From assembly GCF_000820225.1 (NCBI RefSeq), contig NZ_CDDK01000011.1:584-50689 (forward strand): a stretch of DNA of 50,106 bases, read 5' to 3'. Positions 1 through 7,700 of this stretch are shown here, piece after piece. The stretch's first letter is position 1; the number at the start of each line of letters is the position of its first letter. Made by a program: the position numbers and the translations under genes. This stretch comes from Aeromonas veronii bv. veronii. GTDB lineage: Bacteria > Pseudomonadota > Gammaproteobacteria > Enterobacterales > Aeromonadaceae. The notes below the pieces were generated by a model. That model was given only the letters and a program-made list of their open reading frames with translations. It searched no databases and was not told where the DNA came from.

Positions 1-1143
1 GCCGGGCTCACCCTGCTGGCAGGGGTGCCACGGCGTCTGGTGCTGCAAATGACCGTCCCCAGAGACGCCCCGGCGGGACGCTATCTGGGCAATATTCAGC
101 TGCTCAGCCAACAGCAACTGGTGCAGCTGCCACTGACTATCGAGGTGCTGCCGCTGACGCTGCCCGCGGCCAGCAAGCCCGTCGGCATCTATGTCGAAGC
201 GCCCCCCTATCTGAATTGGCTGAGCCCCAATCCCGAAGCGTTAAAAGAGCTGATCGCCGAGGCCAGTCGCTGCGATCTGGAGCGGCTCGCCAAACTCGGG
301 ATCAGCGGCCTCTCGCCCGCCCTGCCACAGGATGAAGCGGGGATGCAGGAGATCATGGGAGAGGCGGCCGGGCTCGGCTTTGTGCCGCCCCTGCTGGCCT
401 ATACCCCGCTCAAACGCTGGGGGGGAGACCCTGCCAGCCAGCTTGATCAGTGGCAGGCGCGGCAACAGGGGCTGACCGCCAGCGGCTTGCCGCCGCTGGC
501 ATGGAGCCTGTTTGATGAGCCGGATCTTGCCACCCTGCCCGCCATTACCAGCCTGGCGCGGGAGATGAAACGGCGGGATCCGGCGGTGATCCGCGCAGGC
601 CACTTCAATCATCCGGGTCAGGTTGGTCTGCTGGCAGAGGTGGAGATTGCCCTGATCAACGCAGGCTTTGGCGCCGACAAGGCCGATGTGGCGCGGGTGC
701 GCCAGCACAAGGTCACCCCCTGGTTTTACAATCTGGGCACCCCGAGAGCCGCCGGGTTCTATCTGTGGCAAAGCGGCGCCGAGGGCTATTTGCAGTGGCA
801 TGGCCGCATGCCCACCGCCCTGCCCTATGACCCCACCGACGGGCGGGAGAGCGACTTTATGCTGCTCGGCCCGCAAGCCTGCGAGGCGCACCGCCTCTCC
901 CACGATCTGTTGCTGTTGCAGCAAGCCATCGAAGATCTGCGCTGGCTCGCATGGCTGGAGCAGGAGGCCCGCTATCAGGTGGATGCCGCCCTGCTGCTGG
1001 AGCGCCTGCGCGATCAGCTGCCGACCCGCTGGCAGGTGGCAGAGCAACTGCCCTCTGCCGCCTGGATCCAGTGGCGCCGCGAGATTGAACAACTGGCCAA
1101 GGGATTGAAAACATTGCAAACTGGTGCCAACTCATCCTCCTGA
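1..1143 (+). CDS. DUF4091 domain protein, 3' part of gene
   Basis: The reading frame is open from base 1, so the start lies upstream of the window and at least 380 residues are seen. The N-terminal visible part is beta-rich (about residues 10-55). It is followed by a TIM-barrel-like stretch with a conserved-looking 'SLFDEPD' segment and, near the end, 'YLWQSGAEGYLQW' and 'DPTDGRESDFMLL', which resemble the C-terminal signature of DUF4091 glycoside-hydrolase-like proteins. That family is thought to act on or bind carbohydrate, but the reaction is unknown. The next gene follows after 11 bases, so the two are probably co-transcribed. Position at the edge of an exopolysaccharide/exosortase locus suggests a role in surface polysaccharide handling; that is inference. 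Confidence 0.75.
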   Translation, partial: AGLTLLAGVPRRLVLQMTVPRDAPAGRYLGNIQLLSQQQLVQLPLTIEVLPLTLPAASKPVGIYVEAPPYLNWLSPNPEALKELIAEASRCDLERLAKLGISGLSPALPQDEAGMQEIMGEAAGLGFVPPLLAYTPLKRWGGDPASQLDQWQARQQGLTASGLPPLAWSLFDEPDLATLPAITSLAREMKRRDPAVIRAGHFNHPGQVGLLAEVEIALINAGFGADKADVARVRQHKVTPWFYNLGTPRAAGFYLWQSGAEGYLQWHGRMPTALPYDPTDGRESDFMLLGPQACEAHRLSHDLLLLQQAIEDLRWLAWLEQEARYQVDAALLLERLRDQLPTRWQVAEQLPSAAWIQWRREIEQLAKGLKTLQTGANSSS

Positions 1144-1154
1144 AGTGACTGCGT

Positions 1155-1631
1155 ATGGCCAACCAGACTCCCCGCTCCACAGCCAAAGACAGCGCCCTGC
1201 ACCGCCTGTTGCCTCTGATGCTGCCGCTGCTGATCCTCACCGGTTGCGCACGTCAGGAGCCGGTCAATGAGACCCTGCCGATCCTCAACCAGTTGCGGGA
1301 ACAGCAGCTGGCCGAACAGCCCCAGCTGCAACTGCAGTACCAGAACGCGGAGACGCAACTGCCAGCGGATCAGGAGCAGCAGTTGCATCAATTTTTGGGA
1401 CGCAAAGATCCGGCCCGGATTGCGCTGGTAAGCGGCCCCGGGCTGCAAACCGACATGCTGGAGAGTGCGCGGATGGCGAGCGTGCGGCTGACGGCCCTCA
1501 CCCGCTTGCTGGGCTCCCGCGCCATTGAGCTGGAGCCCCGCTATGACCCCATGCTGGCCCCCAATACCTTGCTGATCCGCATTCTGCCAAACGGTGAACC
1601 GGGGTCAGTCACCCCAGCGGCGGCGCAATAA
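1155..1631 (+). CDS. Small predicted lipoprotein
   Basis: 158 residues. The N terminus has a basic segment, a hydrophobic run and a lipobox 'LTGC' with Cys31, so the mature protein is expected to be lipid-anchored in the envelope. The rest is glutamine/leucine rich and probably helical (residues 35-80), with no domain I recognise. It starts 11 bases after the DUF4091 gene with a weak ribosome site. Its last 23 bases overlap the end of the convergent gene on the other strand. Function unknown; it may be an accessory protein of the surface polysaccharide locus. Confidence 0.7.
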   Translation: MANQTPRSTAKDSALHRLLPLMLPLLILTGCARQEPVNETLPILNQLREQQLAEQPQLQLQYQNAETQLPADQEQQLHQFLGRKDPARIALVSGPGLQTDMLESARMASVRLTALTRLLGSRAIELEPRYDPMLAPNTLLIRILPNGEPGSVTPAAAQ

Positions 1632-2058
1632 GGTCAATGCAAGAAGTCGGCAAGGCCACCCGATAGAGGGGATAAGGGGCCAGCCCCCACAACTTGCGCC
1701 AACCCTGGGTAAGACGGTACGAGAGCAGCGGCGGACTCTGGTGTAGCTCGCCTAAAAACATCACCCCCTGACTCATCCCTTCACCCGCCAGCGTCACTGA
1801 CATCGCCTCCCGATCAGGCGCCACCAGCATGGCCTGCAGCAGACCGTCACAGCGGGGATGGGCCAGCTGATAGCTGACATAGGTGCCGCCCAATACTGGC
1901 GTAGCCACCCGCAAGCGCCAGCCCAACTGGACCAGCTCCAGCAGCATGGGCTTGGCCCCCTCGTTAACTGCCCGGTTCTGATAACGCCAGCCCATGGCGG
2001 CTGCACTGAGCAGCGCCACCAACAACAGCAGCAGATACCCCCTAGATAGATGCATCAC
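1609..2058 (-). CDS. Small exosortase-associated protein (EpsI-like position)
   Basis: 149 residues with one N-terminal membrane segment (about residues 7-24) and a soluble, presumably periplasmic remainder with two cysteines. Its start overlaps the 3' end of the exosortase gene by 17 bases, so the two are translationally coupled. In many exosortase loci a protein of the EpsI type is encoded next to, or fused to, the exosortase. This one has that position and size, but I cannot show sequence homology by eye. Function is inferred from neighbourhood only. Confidence 0.6.
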   Translation of the reverse strand: MMHLSRGYLLLLLVALLSAAAMGWRYQNRAVNEGAKPMLLELVQLGWRLRVATPVLGGTYVSYQLAHPRCDGLLQAMLVAPDREAMSVTLAGEGMSQGVMFLGELHQSPPLLSYRLTQGWRKLWGLAPYPLYRVALPTSCIDLIAPPLG

Positions 2059-2809
2059 GACGCCCCCGGATAAAGAGGATGGTCATCACCAGCAACATGA
2101 TGGCCCACTGGTAGAGCTGGGCCAGCGAGCCGGTATGCAGCCAGCCATACCAGCGCAGATCCAGGCTCATCAGCACCAACCGCAGCTGATTGGCCCCGAT
2201 ATAGAGCAGGCAGACCAGCAGCAACATGGGCCACTGCCGGTAGAGGGGGCGCTCAGGCGCCAGCCAGCAGCAGGAGACCAGCCAGGAGAGCACCACCAGA
2301 TAGAGTTGAGAAAACGAGGAGCACCCCTTGAGCACAATCAGGGCATGGCCCCCCAACCGCTCGATGCGATTGCCATCAAGGCGAGTCTCCCAGCCCAGCA
2401 GTTGCAACCACTGGCCCACCCCCCAGGCATCAAGCGCCAGCACAGGGCCGGAGAGCAGGGCAAACACCTGCTGCCCCCACAACACCGCCACAGTAAAGGC
2501 GAGCACAATCTGCAACACCGCCCGCTCATCGCCACTCTGATGACGGCGCCATAGCGAGGCCACCAACAGCAGACAGGCCAGCGCCTTGCAGCTGGCGCTG
2601 GGGATCAGGATCAGCAGGATAAAGAGGGCGAGCGCCAGTGGATGCGGACGCCAGCTCGGTGCAACCCGCGATGCAATTTGCCACCAGATAGCAATCAGCA
2701 ACACCACCAGCAGGTTGAAGTGGCCCATATTGAGCCACACCATGCCCCACTGATTGGCCAAACCAAGTAGCAGCCAGTTGGGAGCCCACTGCCAGGGACG
2801 GATCTCCAT
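2042..2809 (-). CDS. Exosortase-family transpeptidase
   Basis: 255 residues, almost entirely hydrophobic with about eight membrane segments. The expected exosortase catalytic triad is visible: Cys163 in 'LKGCSSFSQ', Arg210 in 'ANQLRLVL' and His225 in 'WLHTGS', in the usual order and spacing. Exosortases are inner-membrane transpeptidases that cleave short C-terminal sorting tails (PEP-CTERM and variants) from exported proteins, usually in exopolysaccharide-producing bacteria. The motif around the cysteine differs from the commoner 'CSG', so the subtype is not assigned. A likely substrate is encoded divergently, 167 bases away. A sigma-54-like promoter lies 49 bases upstream of the start. Confidence 0.85.
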   Translation of the reverse strand: MEIRPWQWAPNWLLLGLANQWGMVWLNMGHFNLLVVLLIAIWWQIASRVAPSWRPHPLALALFILLILIPSASCKALACLLLVASLWRRHQSGDERAVLQIVLAFTVAVLWGQQVFALLSGPVLALDAWGVGQWLQLLGWETRLDGNRIERLGGHALIVLKGCSSFSQLYLVVLSWLVSCCWLAPERPLYRQWPMLLLVCLLYIGANQLRLVLMSLDLRWYGWLHTGSLAQLYQWAIMLLVMTILFIRGRRDASI

Positions 2810-2857
2810 CGCAACTCCTGCCGGTTATCAGCGCTTTTGACCTCTGTCGCAAGTTCT

Positions 2858-2873
2858 CGCAAGTTCCATGCCT
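2858..2873 (-). promoter_or_regulatory. Sigma-54-like promoter of the exosortase operon
   Basis: On the minus strand the sequence AGGCATGGAACTTGCG has the sigma-54 core GG-N10-GC and matches TGGCACG-N4-TTGCA at 9 of 12 defined positions. It would start transcription near 2849, about 40 bases before the exosortase ATG. The -12 element overlaps one copy of a direct repeat, TCGCAAGTTC, seen twice at about 2847-2866. Confidence 0.55.
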
Positions 2874-2919
2874 GCCCGGCCTCACCCGGACCAAGCCAAG
2901 TCAGTGGATGCAACAAAGC

Positions 2920-2935
2920 TGGCACGCTTTATTCA
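2920..2935 (+). promoter_or_regulatory. Possible sigma-54-like promoter of the VWA gene (weak -12)
   Basis: TGGCACGCTTTATTCA has a perfect -24 element (TGGCACG), but the -12 element reads ATTCA rather than TTGCA, so the key GC is not intact. It lies 41 bases before the ATG of the VWA gene and faces the better exosortase promoter. Listed because the -24 half is exact; it may be inactive. Confidence 0.3.
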
Positions 2936-2976
2936 TTCCCCCTGCTGGCACTAGCGCCAAGGAGAAGGAGTGGGCA

Positions 2977-3822
2977 ATGAAACTCAAACCGTTGGCAGGG
3001 CTGCTGGGGATGTTGTTGGTAACCTCCCCCGCATACGCCTTGACCGAAGTCGATACCGAACTGCAACTGCTGATGGATGTGTCGGGCAGCGTCAGTTCAT
3101 CGGAATTCAATCTGCAATTACAGGGCTATGTGGACGCCTTTTACAGTCAGGATGTACAGAGCGCCATCCTCGACACCAGTGGCGACAAGCTGGGGTCCAT
3201 TGCGGTACAGATGGTGATGTGGAGCGGCTCGACCCAGCAGAGCGTGATGACTGACTGGTTCCACCTCTACGATATGACCTCCATCAACAACTTCGCTGCC
3301 ACCCTGGATGCCCTGGTACGCCCCTATGCGGGGATGACGGCCCCCGGTTCGGCCATGGCCTTTGGTGCCCAGCAGTTTGATACCAACAACTACACCGCCG
3401 CCCGCCAGGTGATGGATGTGTCAGGTGACGGTATCCAGAACAACGGGCTGGATACCTCTACCGTGCGGGATCAACTGCTCACCTCCGGCATCGATACCAT
3501 CAACGGCATCACCATAGGTCAGGACTATGCCGATGGGGTGCTGCAAGAGTGGTATGTGGAGAACGTGGCGGGAGGTCAGGATGCGTTTGTGATCAATGCC
3601 ACCACCTTCGCCGACTTTGGCAATGCGCTGGAGCTCAAACTGGCAGCCGAAATTGAGGGGGGCATTATTCCGGAAGGTGCACTGGCCGCCCCCATCGAGG
3701 AGATCCCGCTGGCCGCCCAGCTGCTGCTCGGTATGCCGCTACTGCTGGCCTGGCGCTATCAGCGCCGTCACCAAGGACGCCTGCAGCCCGCCAACAGGCA
3801 ACTGGCACCCGCCATCGGCTGA
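2977..3822 (+). CDS. Secreted VWA/DUF1194 protein with exosortase-type C-terminal signal
   Basis: 281 residues from the ATG at 2977, chosen because AAGGAGAAGGAG lies just upstream and a clean signal peptide follows (cleavage after 'AYA', residue 21). The mature part is a von Willebrand factor A domain of the DUF1194 type, with the metal-site motif DVSGS (Asp34, Ser36, Ser38) and 'VMDVSGDGIQNNG'. The C terminus has a tripartite sorting-tail layout: acidic 'IEEIPLAAQ', a hydrophobic helix (about 243-259), then 'WRYQRRHQGR'. A further 13 residues follow the basic cluster, longer than usual. With the exosortase encoded divergently, this is its probable dedicated substrate. Processing and surface attachment are inferred. 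Confidence 0.8.
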   Translation: MKLKPLAGLLGMLLVTSPAYALTEVDTELQLLMDVSGSVSSSEFNLQLQGYVDAFYSQDVQSAILDTSGDKLGSIAVQMVMWSGSTQQSVMTDWFHLYDMTSINNFAATLDALVRPYAGMTAPGSAMAFGAQQFDTNNYTAARQVMDVSGDGIQNNGLDTSTVRDQLLTSGIDTINGITIGQDYADGVLQEWYVENVAGGQDAFVINATTFADFGNALELKLAAEIEGGIIPEGALAAPIEEIPLAAQLLLGMPLLLAWRYQRRHQGRLQPANRQLAPAIG

Positions 3823-3846
3823 TTTATCACCCCGTGTGTCGCGATT

Positions 3847-3872
3847 AGGGAGCTATGGCTCCCTGATTTTTT
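3847..3872 (+). terminator. Rho-independent terminator after the VWA gene
   Basis: Perfect stem AGGGAGC / GCTCCCT with a TATG loop, followed by GA and a run of six T. It lies 25 bases after the VWA stop codon. Confidence 0.85.
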
Positions 3873-4017
3873 GCTGCGGTTATAGCCTGAAATATTCAAG
3901 ACACCATTTTACTTTTGATAGGTGTCTACGTATTACGTCCAAACTCACATATAACGTTACTACCACATTTCTATGAGACTGAATAAGAAACTAGTTAACG
4001 CCCCCTTGAACCGCTTG

Positions 4018-4665
4018 TCATAAGTGTGACTCAAAGGGAGTCAGGTCTATTCCCTCAGTTTTACAAACTGCTCTTACCGTCGGGTTGTTACTGAGACATT
4101 TTAAGTACAAAGCTAAGTGATGAAAGGTCATAGGTGACCGCTTAATTGGTAAAGACCACCCTGCAAGCATGAATAAAAAATAATCACATGCCGACAATTT
4201 ATCGCCTAACAAATATTCGTTGTCTCTTAGCTGTTCGTTGATGATAGATAGAGCCTCTGTTATACGCTTATCCTGCGCCGCTACCATACTAGGTATCGAT
4301 GCTTCATCAGTTGTATGTCGATGGGGATAGTAACGAACCATCAACTCAGCTTGGAGTGTGTTATTTAGAAATGCTAACCATTGGAAAAACAATGGGCGTT
4401 TTGGGTCGCCGAAAGAAGGTATTAATTCATACTCTGGATGCAACTCACAAATATGAGTGCAGATTGCAGAACTTTCAAAAATAGGCTGACCATCAACGAC
4501 CAATGTTGGAATACGACCTGCTGGATTTAACTTCAAGTAATCAGACGATTTTTGATCATTATATTTTTTATCAACCAACAACAGTTCATAGTCTGCTTGA
4601 ACATGATGAAGTAAAAAGTGCGGAGCTAGGCTCGCATTGTTTGGATAATAGTAAAGCTTGAACAA
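4018..4665 (-). CDS. Glutathione S-transferase family protein
   Basis: 215 residues. The N-terminal thioredoxin-like domain (residues 1-80) shows 'YYYPNNASLAPHFLL', 'LNPAGRIPTLVVDG' with the cis-proline, and 'FESSAICTHI', the glutathione-binding ESxAI-type motif. The C-terminal half is helical as in GSTs. The start codon is TTG at 4665: AAGGAG lies seven bases upstream and the N terminus then aligns with the family. Substrate unknown. The gene is clearly more AT-rich than the polysaccharide genes on either side and has no functional link with them, so it is probably an acquired insertion. Confidence 0.85.
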   Translation of the reverse strand: MFKLYYYPNNASLAPHFLLHHVQADYELLLVDKKYNDQKSSDYLKLNPAGRIPTLVVDGQPIFESSAICTHICELHPEYELIPSFGDPKRPLFFQWLAFLNNTLQAELMVRYYPHRHTTDEASIPSMVAAQDKRITEALSIINEQLRDNEYLLGDKLSACDYFLFMLAGWSLPIKRSPMTFHHLALYLKCLSNNPTVRAVCKTEGIDLTPFESHL

Positions 4666-5035
4666 GACAGACTCCTTTCTGTTGATGCTTAACAGTTATT
4701 ACAGGACCGTAGATTCGATTAGCAAAGCGCTATCGGACGTTCGCGGCCTTTCTGTAATATGCCTCTTTAACTCGCCAAAATTCTCCCATCTTGCCACTTC
4801 TCCGCCTCCTCCCCGAAACTCACTCTCGAACTGGCAGCCAAAGTCACCGGTTGTGGCGTACTTACCACATTGGCGGGGAATGCAACCGAGATCGTCCGAT
4901 TACACCTACCGGCTAATCGAACCTACGAGCTACGAACCGCCACTAATCCTAATACATTGTGCCGTAATCACGGAAGCAGAACCAAGTCACAAATACCACG
5001 AATTGCGAATCCCTCTTAATTAATTTGTTTAATCC
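4666..5035. other. Intergenic 370 bp between two AT-rich genes
   Basis: No gene I can support. A 121-codon frame on the plus strand (4658-5023) overlaps the GST start, lacks a ribosome site and has a random-looking composition rich in Ser and Pro. From about 4816 a different plus-strand frame reads 'KLTLELAAKVTGCGVLTTL' and onward to a stop near 5021, and may be a decayed gene fragment. I do not recognise it. Confidence 0.4.
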
Positions 5036-5761
5036 CTAAAAACCTAATCCTAACTGTTTCCAATTTTTTTCCCACCGTTCACATGCACTTATATAAGTGA
5101 GAAGTTCACTTTGTTCATGACTAAACATGTCTTGATTTGGATTAATAACATCTCGGATAGCTTTTTGCGCTAAAACATTTATAAACATTGCATTCTTTTG
5201 AAAACCACGCCAAGTCGTTGTAGCTACCCATTTATGCTCATGTAATGGACATTCTATATCAAGATGCTCAACTGATTGCTCAATAAGATGGAGATAGTTC
5301 TTATAAACAAACTCCGCGCCATGTAATAAACGACCAGCATCAATTATGTCATCTATAATGACCAACGTATCAATATCACTTAACTTTCTAGATAATTCAA
5401 ATTTAGTGAAGTTTGCCAAGGAAATCTTACAATAACGCTCCAAAGGAGCGATACTTGAACATGAATGAATATATATTTTTTCAAATGTTTCCTTTGTACG
5501 ATTGAGATGGTCATCCAAAGCTTTTTGCTTTTGTTGCTCAGTAATTACGTCTCGTTGTTGCGATACTTGCTCACGAATACCAATATAAGCCAGAAATGCA
5601 AATAAAGGTCCCAGAGTTCCACTTGCATATGAACCAAAACTGCCCCAATCACCTTGTTTGTTAGAAAACATTGGGATCTCATATATCACAAATTGTACAA
5701 AATATAATGTTAGCACCAGAAACGTTACGCAGGCACAGGCATACCACATTTTTTTCATCAT
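5036..5761 (-). CDS. Membrane protein of unknown function
   Basis: About 241 residues if translation begins at the Met codon at 5761 ('MMKKMWYACACV'). A longer frame extends to 5893, but its first 40 residues look untranslated, and a start at 5770 is equally possible. Two membrane segments lie near the N terminus ('CVTFLVLTLYFVQFVIY' and 'YASGTLGPLFAFLAYIGI') and are followed by a coiled-coil stretch 'REQVSQQRDVITEQQKQKA'. The remainder is a soluble helical domain. This layout is common among small unclassified membrane proteins scattered on genomic islands. AT-rich like the GST gene, so probably part of the same insert. No function assigned. Confidence 0.65.
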   Translation of the reverse strand: MMKKMWYACACVTFLVLTLYFVQFVIYEIPMFSNKQGDWGSFGSYASGTLGPLFAFLAYIGIREQVSQQRDVITEQQKQKALDDHLNRTKETFEKIYIHSCSSIAPLERYCKISLANFTKFELSRKLSDIDTLVIIDDIIDAGRLLHGAEFVYKNYLHLIEQSVEHLDIECPLHEHKWVATTTWRGFQKNAMFINVLAQKAIRDVINPNQDMFSHEQSELLTYISACERWEKNWKQLGLGF

Positions 5762-6056
5762 ATCTCTCATGACCTTATATGTATTACAGTGGCATTTAAT
5801 AGTTATTAAATTAAAGTCAGGGGGATCATTTATAACCACCTTCCATATAAGCCCCCCAGTCATACAAAATGAAATATATTTAAAGTCAATCAACTAACAA
5901 TATAAATTCGTTTTTTGAGAAATCATCACACCTCTTGTCTGACTCCAATCTTATCACTGTATAAAACCACAGTAAATAGAAGCACTGGCCTCCTCTACTT
6001 TCTCAATCAAAAATAATGTGAATAACTGAAAGTCATTTCAGCCATCTGCACGATAT

Positions 6057-6086
6057 AAAAAAGGCCTTATCACAAGGCCTTTTCAG
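6057..6086 (-). terminator. Rho-independent terminator after the Wzz-type gene
   Basis: Stem AAGGCCTT / AAGGCCTT separated by GTGAT on the minus strand, followed by TTTTTTATA. It is also T-rich on the plus strand side, so could act in both directions. It lies 42 bases past the stop codon of the chain-length gene. Confidence 0.8.
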
Positions 6087-6127
6087 AAATATCCAGATTC
6101 AGACTGGCAGCCCGCGGGTTGCGCCAA

Positions 6128-7543
6128 TCAACCCGGCTCCGGTGATAAGGGCAATACCTGCCCATCCAGCGCATGATCACTATGGGATGGATAGTCCGGC
6201 ACCGGCTCGCAGTAGGGAATCCGGCTTAGCACCGGCGCCTTGACCAGGGCGGCCAGTTGATCGGAGCGGCGCAGGCTGGCATCCGCCAGTTCGGCCACCA
6301 GCGCCAGACCGCAGCCGAGCCCCAGTCCGCCAACAATGCCCGCCAGCAGAAACAGCCAGAGCGGGTAGTTGCTCGGCTTGCTGGGGGCGAAGGGTTTGTC
6401 GATCACCTTGATCCGCTCCCCCTGCTCGAAGTTGCCCAGATCGCCGGTCACCTTGGCCTTCTCATAGCGCAGCAGCAAATCCTGATAGAGGGTGCGTTTA
6501 ACCGCCAGATCCCGCTCCAGCTCGGCGAGCTGGCGTTCGGTATCGCCCTGGGAGTCGACCACCTTGTCCAGCCCATCCAGCTGACTCTTCAAGCCAGCGG
6601 CGTTTTGCTCCGCCTCCGTCAGCTGCGTCTGGGCCAGCTGCCACTCGGGCCCGCGGGCCATATCCGGTTGGGATTTGAGCTGCTCAAACTCCTGCTGCAA
6701 CTGGTCAATCTGATAGCGCAAACTCTGCACCTTGCTGTGCTCGTCGCTGTAGCGGGCCCGCAGCAACACCAGCTCGGTGCGCATCAGCTGCAGCTTCTCA
6801 TCCAGCTGGCGGGCCAGCTGACTCTCCTGCCCCAGCGATAGCTGATCGACCCGGGCCTTGGCCTGCTGCAGGGTGATCAGGCTCTCGGCATAGCGCTCCT
6901 GCAAACCATAGAGACGGGCGACGTTGGTACTCTGCTGCTGGGGCAAGGCGCTGGCATGCTCCCGTTTAAAATCGGCGAGCAGCTGCTCGGCCGCTTGCAG
7001 TTCGCTGCGGCGGCTGTCGAGCTGGCTTTGCAGGAAACGTTCGGACGATTCCGCCGACTGGCGCCCCTTGCTGAGCAGGTTGAAGAAAAAGCGCCGCGAA
7101 ATGGCTTCGAGCAAACCGGCGCTGTTGGCCGCCGAATCCGCTTTGACCTTTATCTCGATCACCTCATCGCCAATCAGCCGTAGCGAGACGGCACTCGAGA
7201 GCCAGTCCATGATGGCATCGCGCTGGGCAGGCGGGGTCTCGTCATTGACCAGACCGCGATCCCGCGCCACTCCATCGAGCACATAACGACTGCGCAACAG
7301 GGCTTCGAGCACCGCAAAGCGATCCTTGAGACTCTCCTGAGTGATCAGATCCTTGAGGGTCGGGGTCTGGTTGGCATCTTGCGGCACCATAAAGGTGGTG
7401 CGGCTCTCATACTCCTTGGGGGTGAGCAGGCCGACCGTCACGCCCACCAGCGGCATCACCAGTACCGGGATCACCAGCAGATAACGACGGCGCCAGGCGG
7501 CAAAGAGAATGATGTAGAGGTTGTAATAGAACTGGACAGGCAT
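6128..7543 (-). CDS. Polysaccharide chain-length determinant (Wzz/GNVR family)
   Basis: 471 residues from the ATG at 7543, chosen because AGGGAG lies seven bases upstream; the frame open further upstream covers the promoter. There is one membrane helix near residues 19-40, a long periplasmic coiled coil (about 150-360, 'QLDSRRSELQAAEQLLADF' and 'QSLRYQIDQLQQEFEQLK'), then 'IKVIDKPFAPSKPSNYP' and a second membrane helix. That is the Wzz/GNVR layout, matching the chain-length proteins found with exosortase-linked polysaccharide loci. These inner-membrane proteins set polymer length and cooperate with an outer-membrane exporter and a cytoplasmic BY-kinase. No kinase domain is fused here; a kinase-like protein is encoded separately at 13.6-14.2 kb. 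Confidence 0.88.
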   Translation of the reverse strand: MPVQFYYNLYIILFAAWRRRYLLVIPVLVMPLVGVTVGLLTPKEYESRTTFMVPQDANQTPTLKDLITQESLKDRFAVLEALLRSRYVLDGVARDRGLVNDETPPAQRDAIMDWLSSAVSLRLIGDEVIEIKVKADSAANSAGLLEAISRRFFFNLLSKGRQSAESSERFLQSQLDSRRSELQAAEQLLADFKREHASALPQQQSTNVARLYGLQERYAESLITLQQAKARVDQLSLGQESQLARQLDEKLQLMRTELVLLRARYSDEHSKVQSLRYQIDQLQQEFEQLKSQPDMARGPEWQLAQTQLTEAEQNAAGLKSQLDGLDKVVDSQGDTERQLAELERDLAVKRTLYQDLLLRYEKAKVTGDLGNFEQGERIKVIDKPFAPSKPSNYPLWLFLLAGIVGGLGLGCGLALVAELADASLRRSDQLAALVKAPVLSRIPYCEPVPDYPSHSDHALDGQVLPLSPEPG

Positions 7544-7579
7544 GGCATCACTCCCTGAGAAAAGCCCTCCCCCCGCACG

Positions 7580-7596
7580 ATGCAAAGGCAATGCCA
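7580..7596 (-). promoter_or_regulatory. Sigma-54-like promoter of the Wzz-type gene
   Basis: Minus strand TGGCATTGCCTTTGCAT has the exact GG-N10-GC spacing with TGGCA at -24 and TTTGCA at -12. This is the best sigma-54 match in the window together with that at 17173. It predicts a start near 7570, about 27 bases before the ATG. Confidence 0.6.
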
Positions 7597-7635
7597 CCAG
7601 AGGAGCTGATCGCCTCTGTGGGCAGATCGCAAGAG

Positions 7636-7651
7636 TGGTACAAGATTCGCA
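7636..7651 (+). promoter_or_regulatory. Sigma-54-like promoter of the glycosyltransferase operon
   Basis: TGGTACAAGATTCGCA has the GG-N10-GC spacing, with three mismatches to TGGCACG-N4-TTGCA. It predicts a start near 7662, 39 bases before the ATG at 7701, and lies back to back with the Wzz-gene promoter 40 bases away. Confidence 0.45.
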
Positions 7652-7700
7652 TTCTCCCACTATCCGGGGTGTCACCCCTTCCCTTGCCGGAGCGCGAACC

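Noticed and set aside
4658..5023. 121-codon plus-strand frame between the two AT-rich genes
   Set aside because: No ribosome site, overlaps the GST start, random-looking Ser/Pro-rich product.
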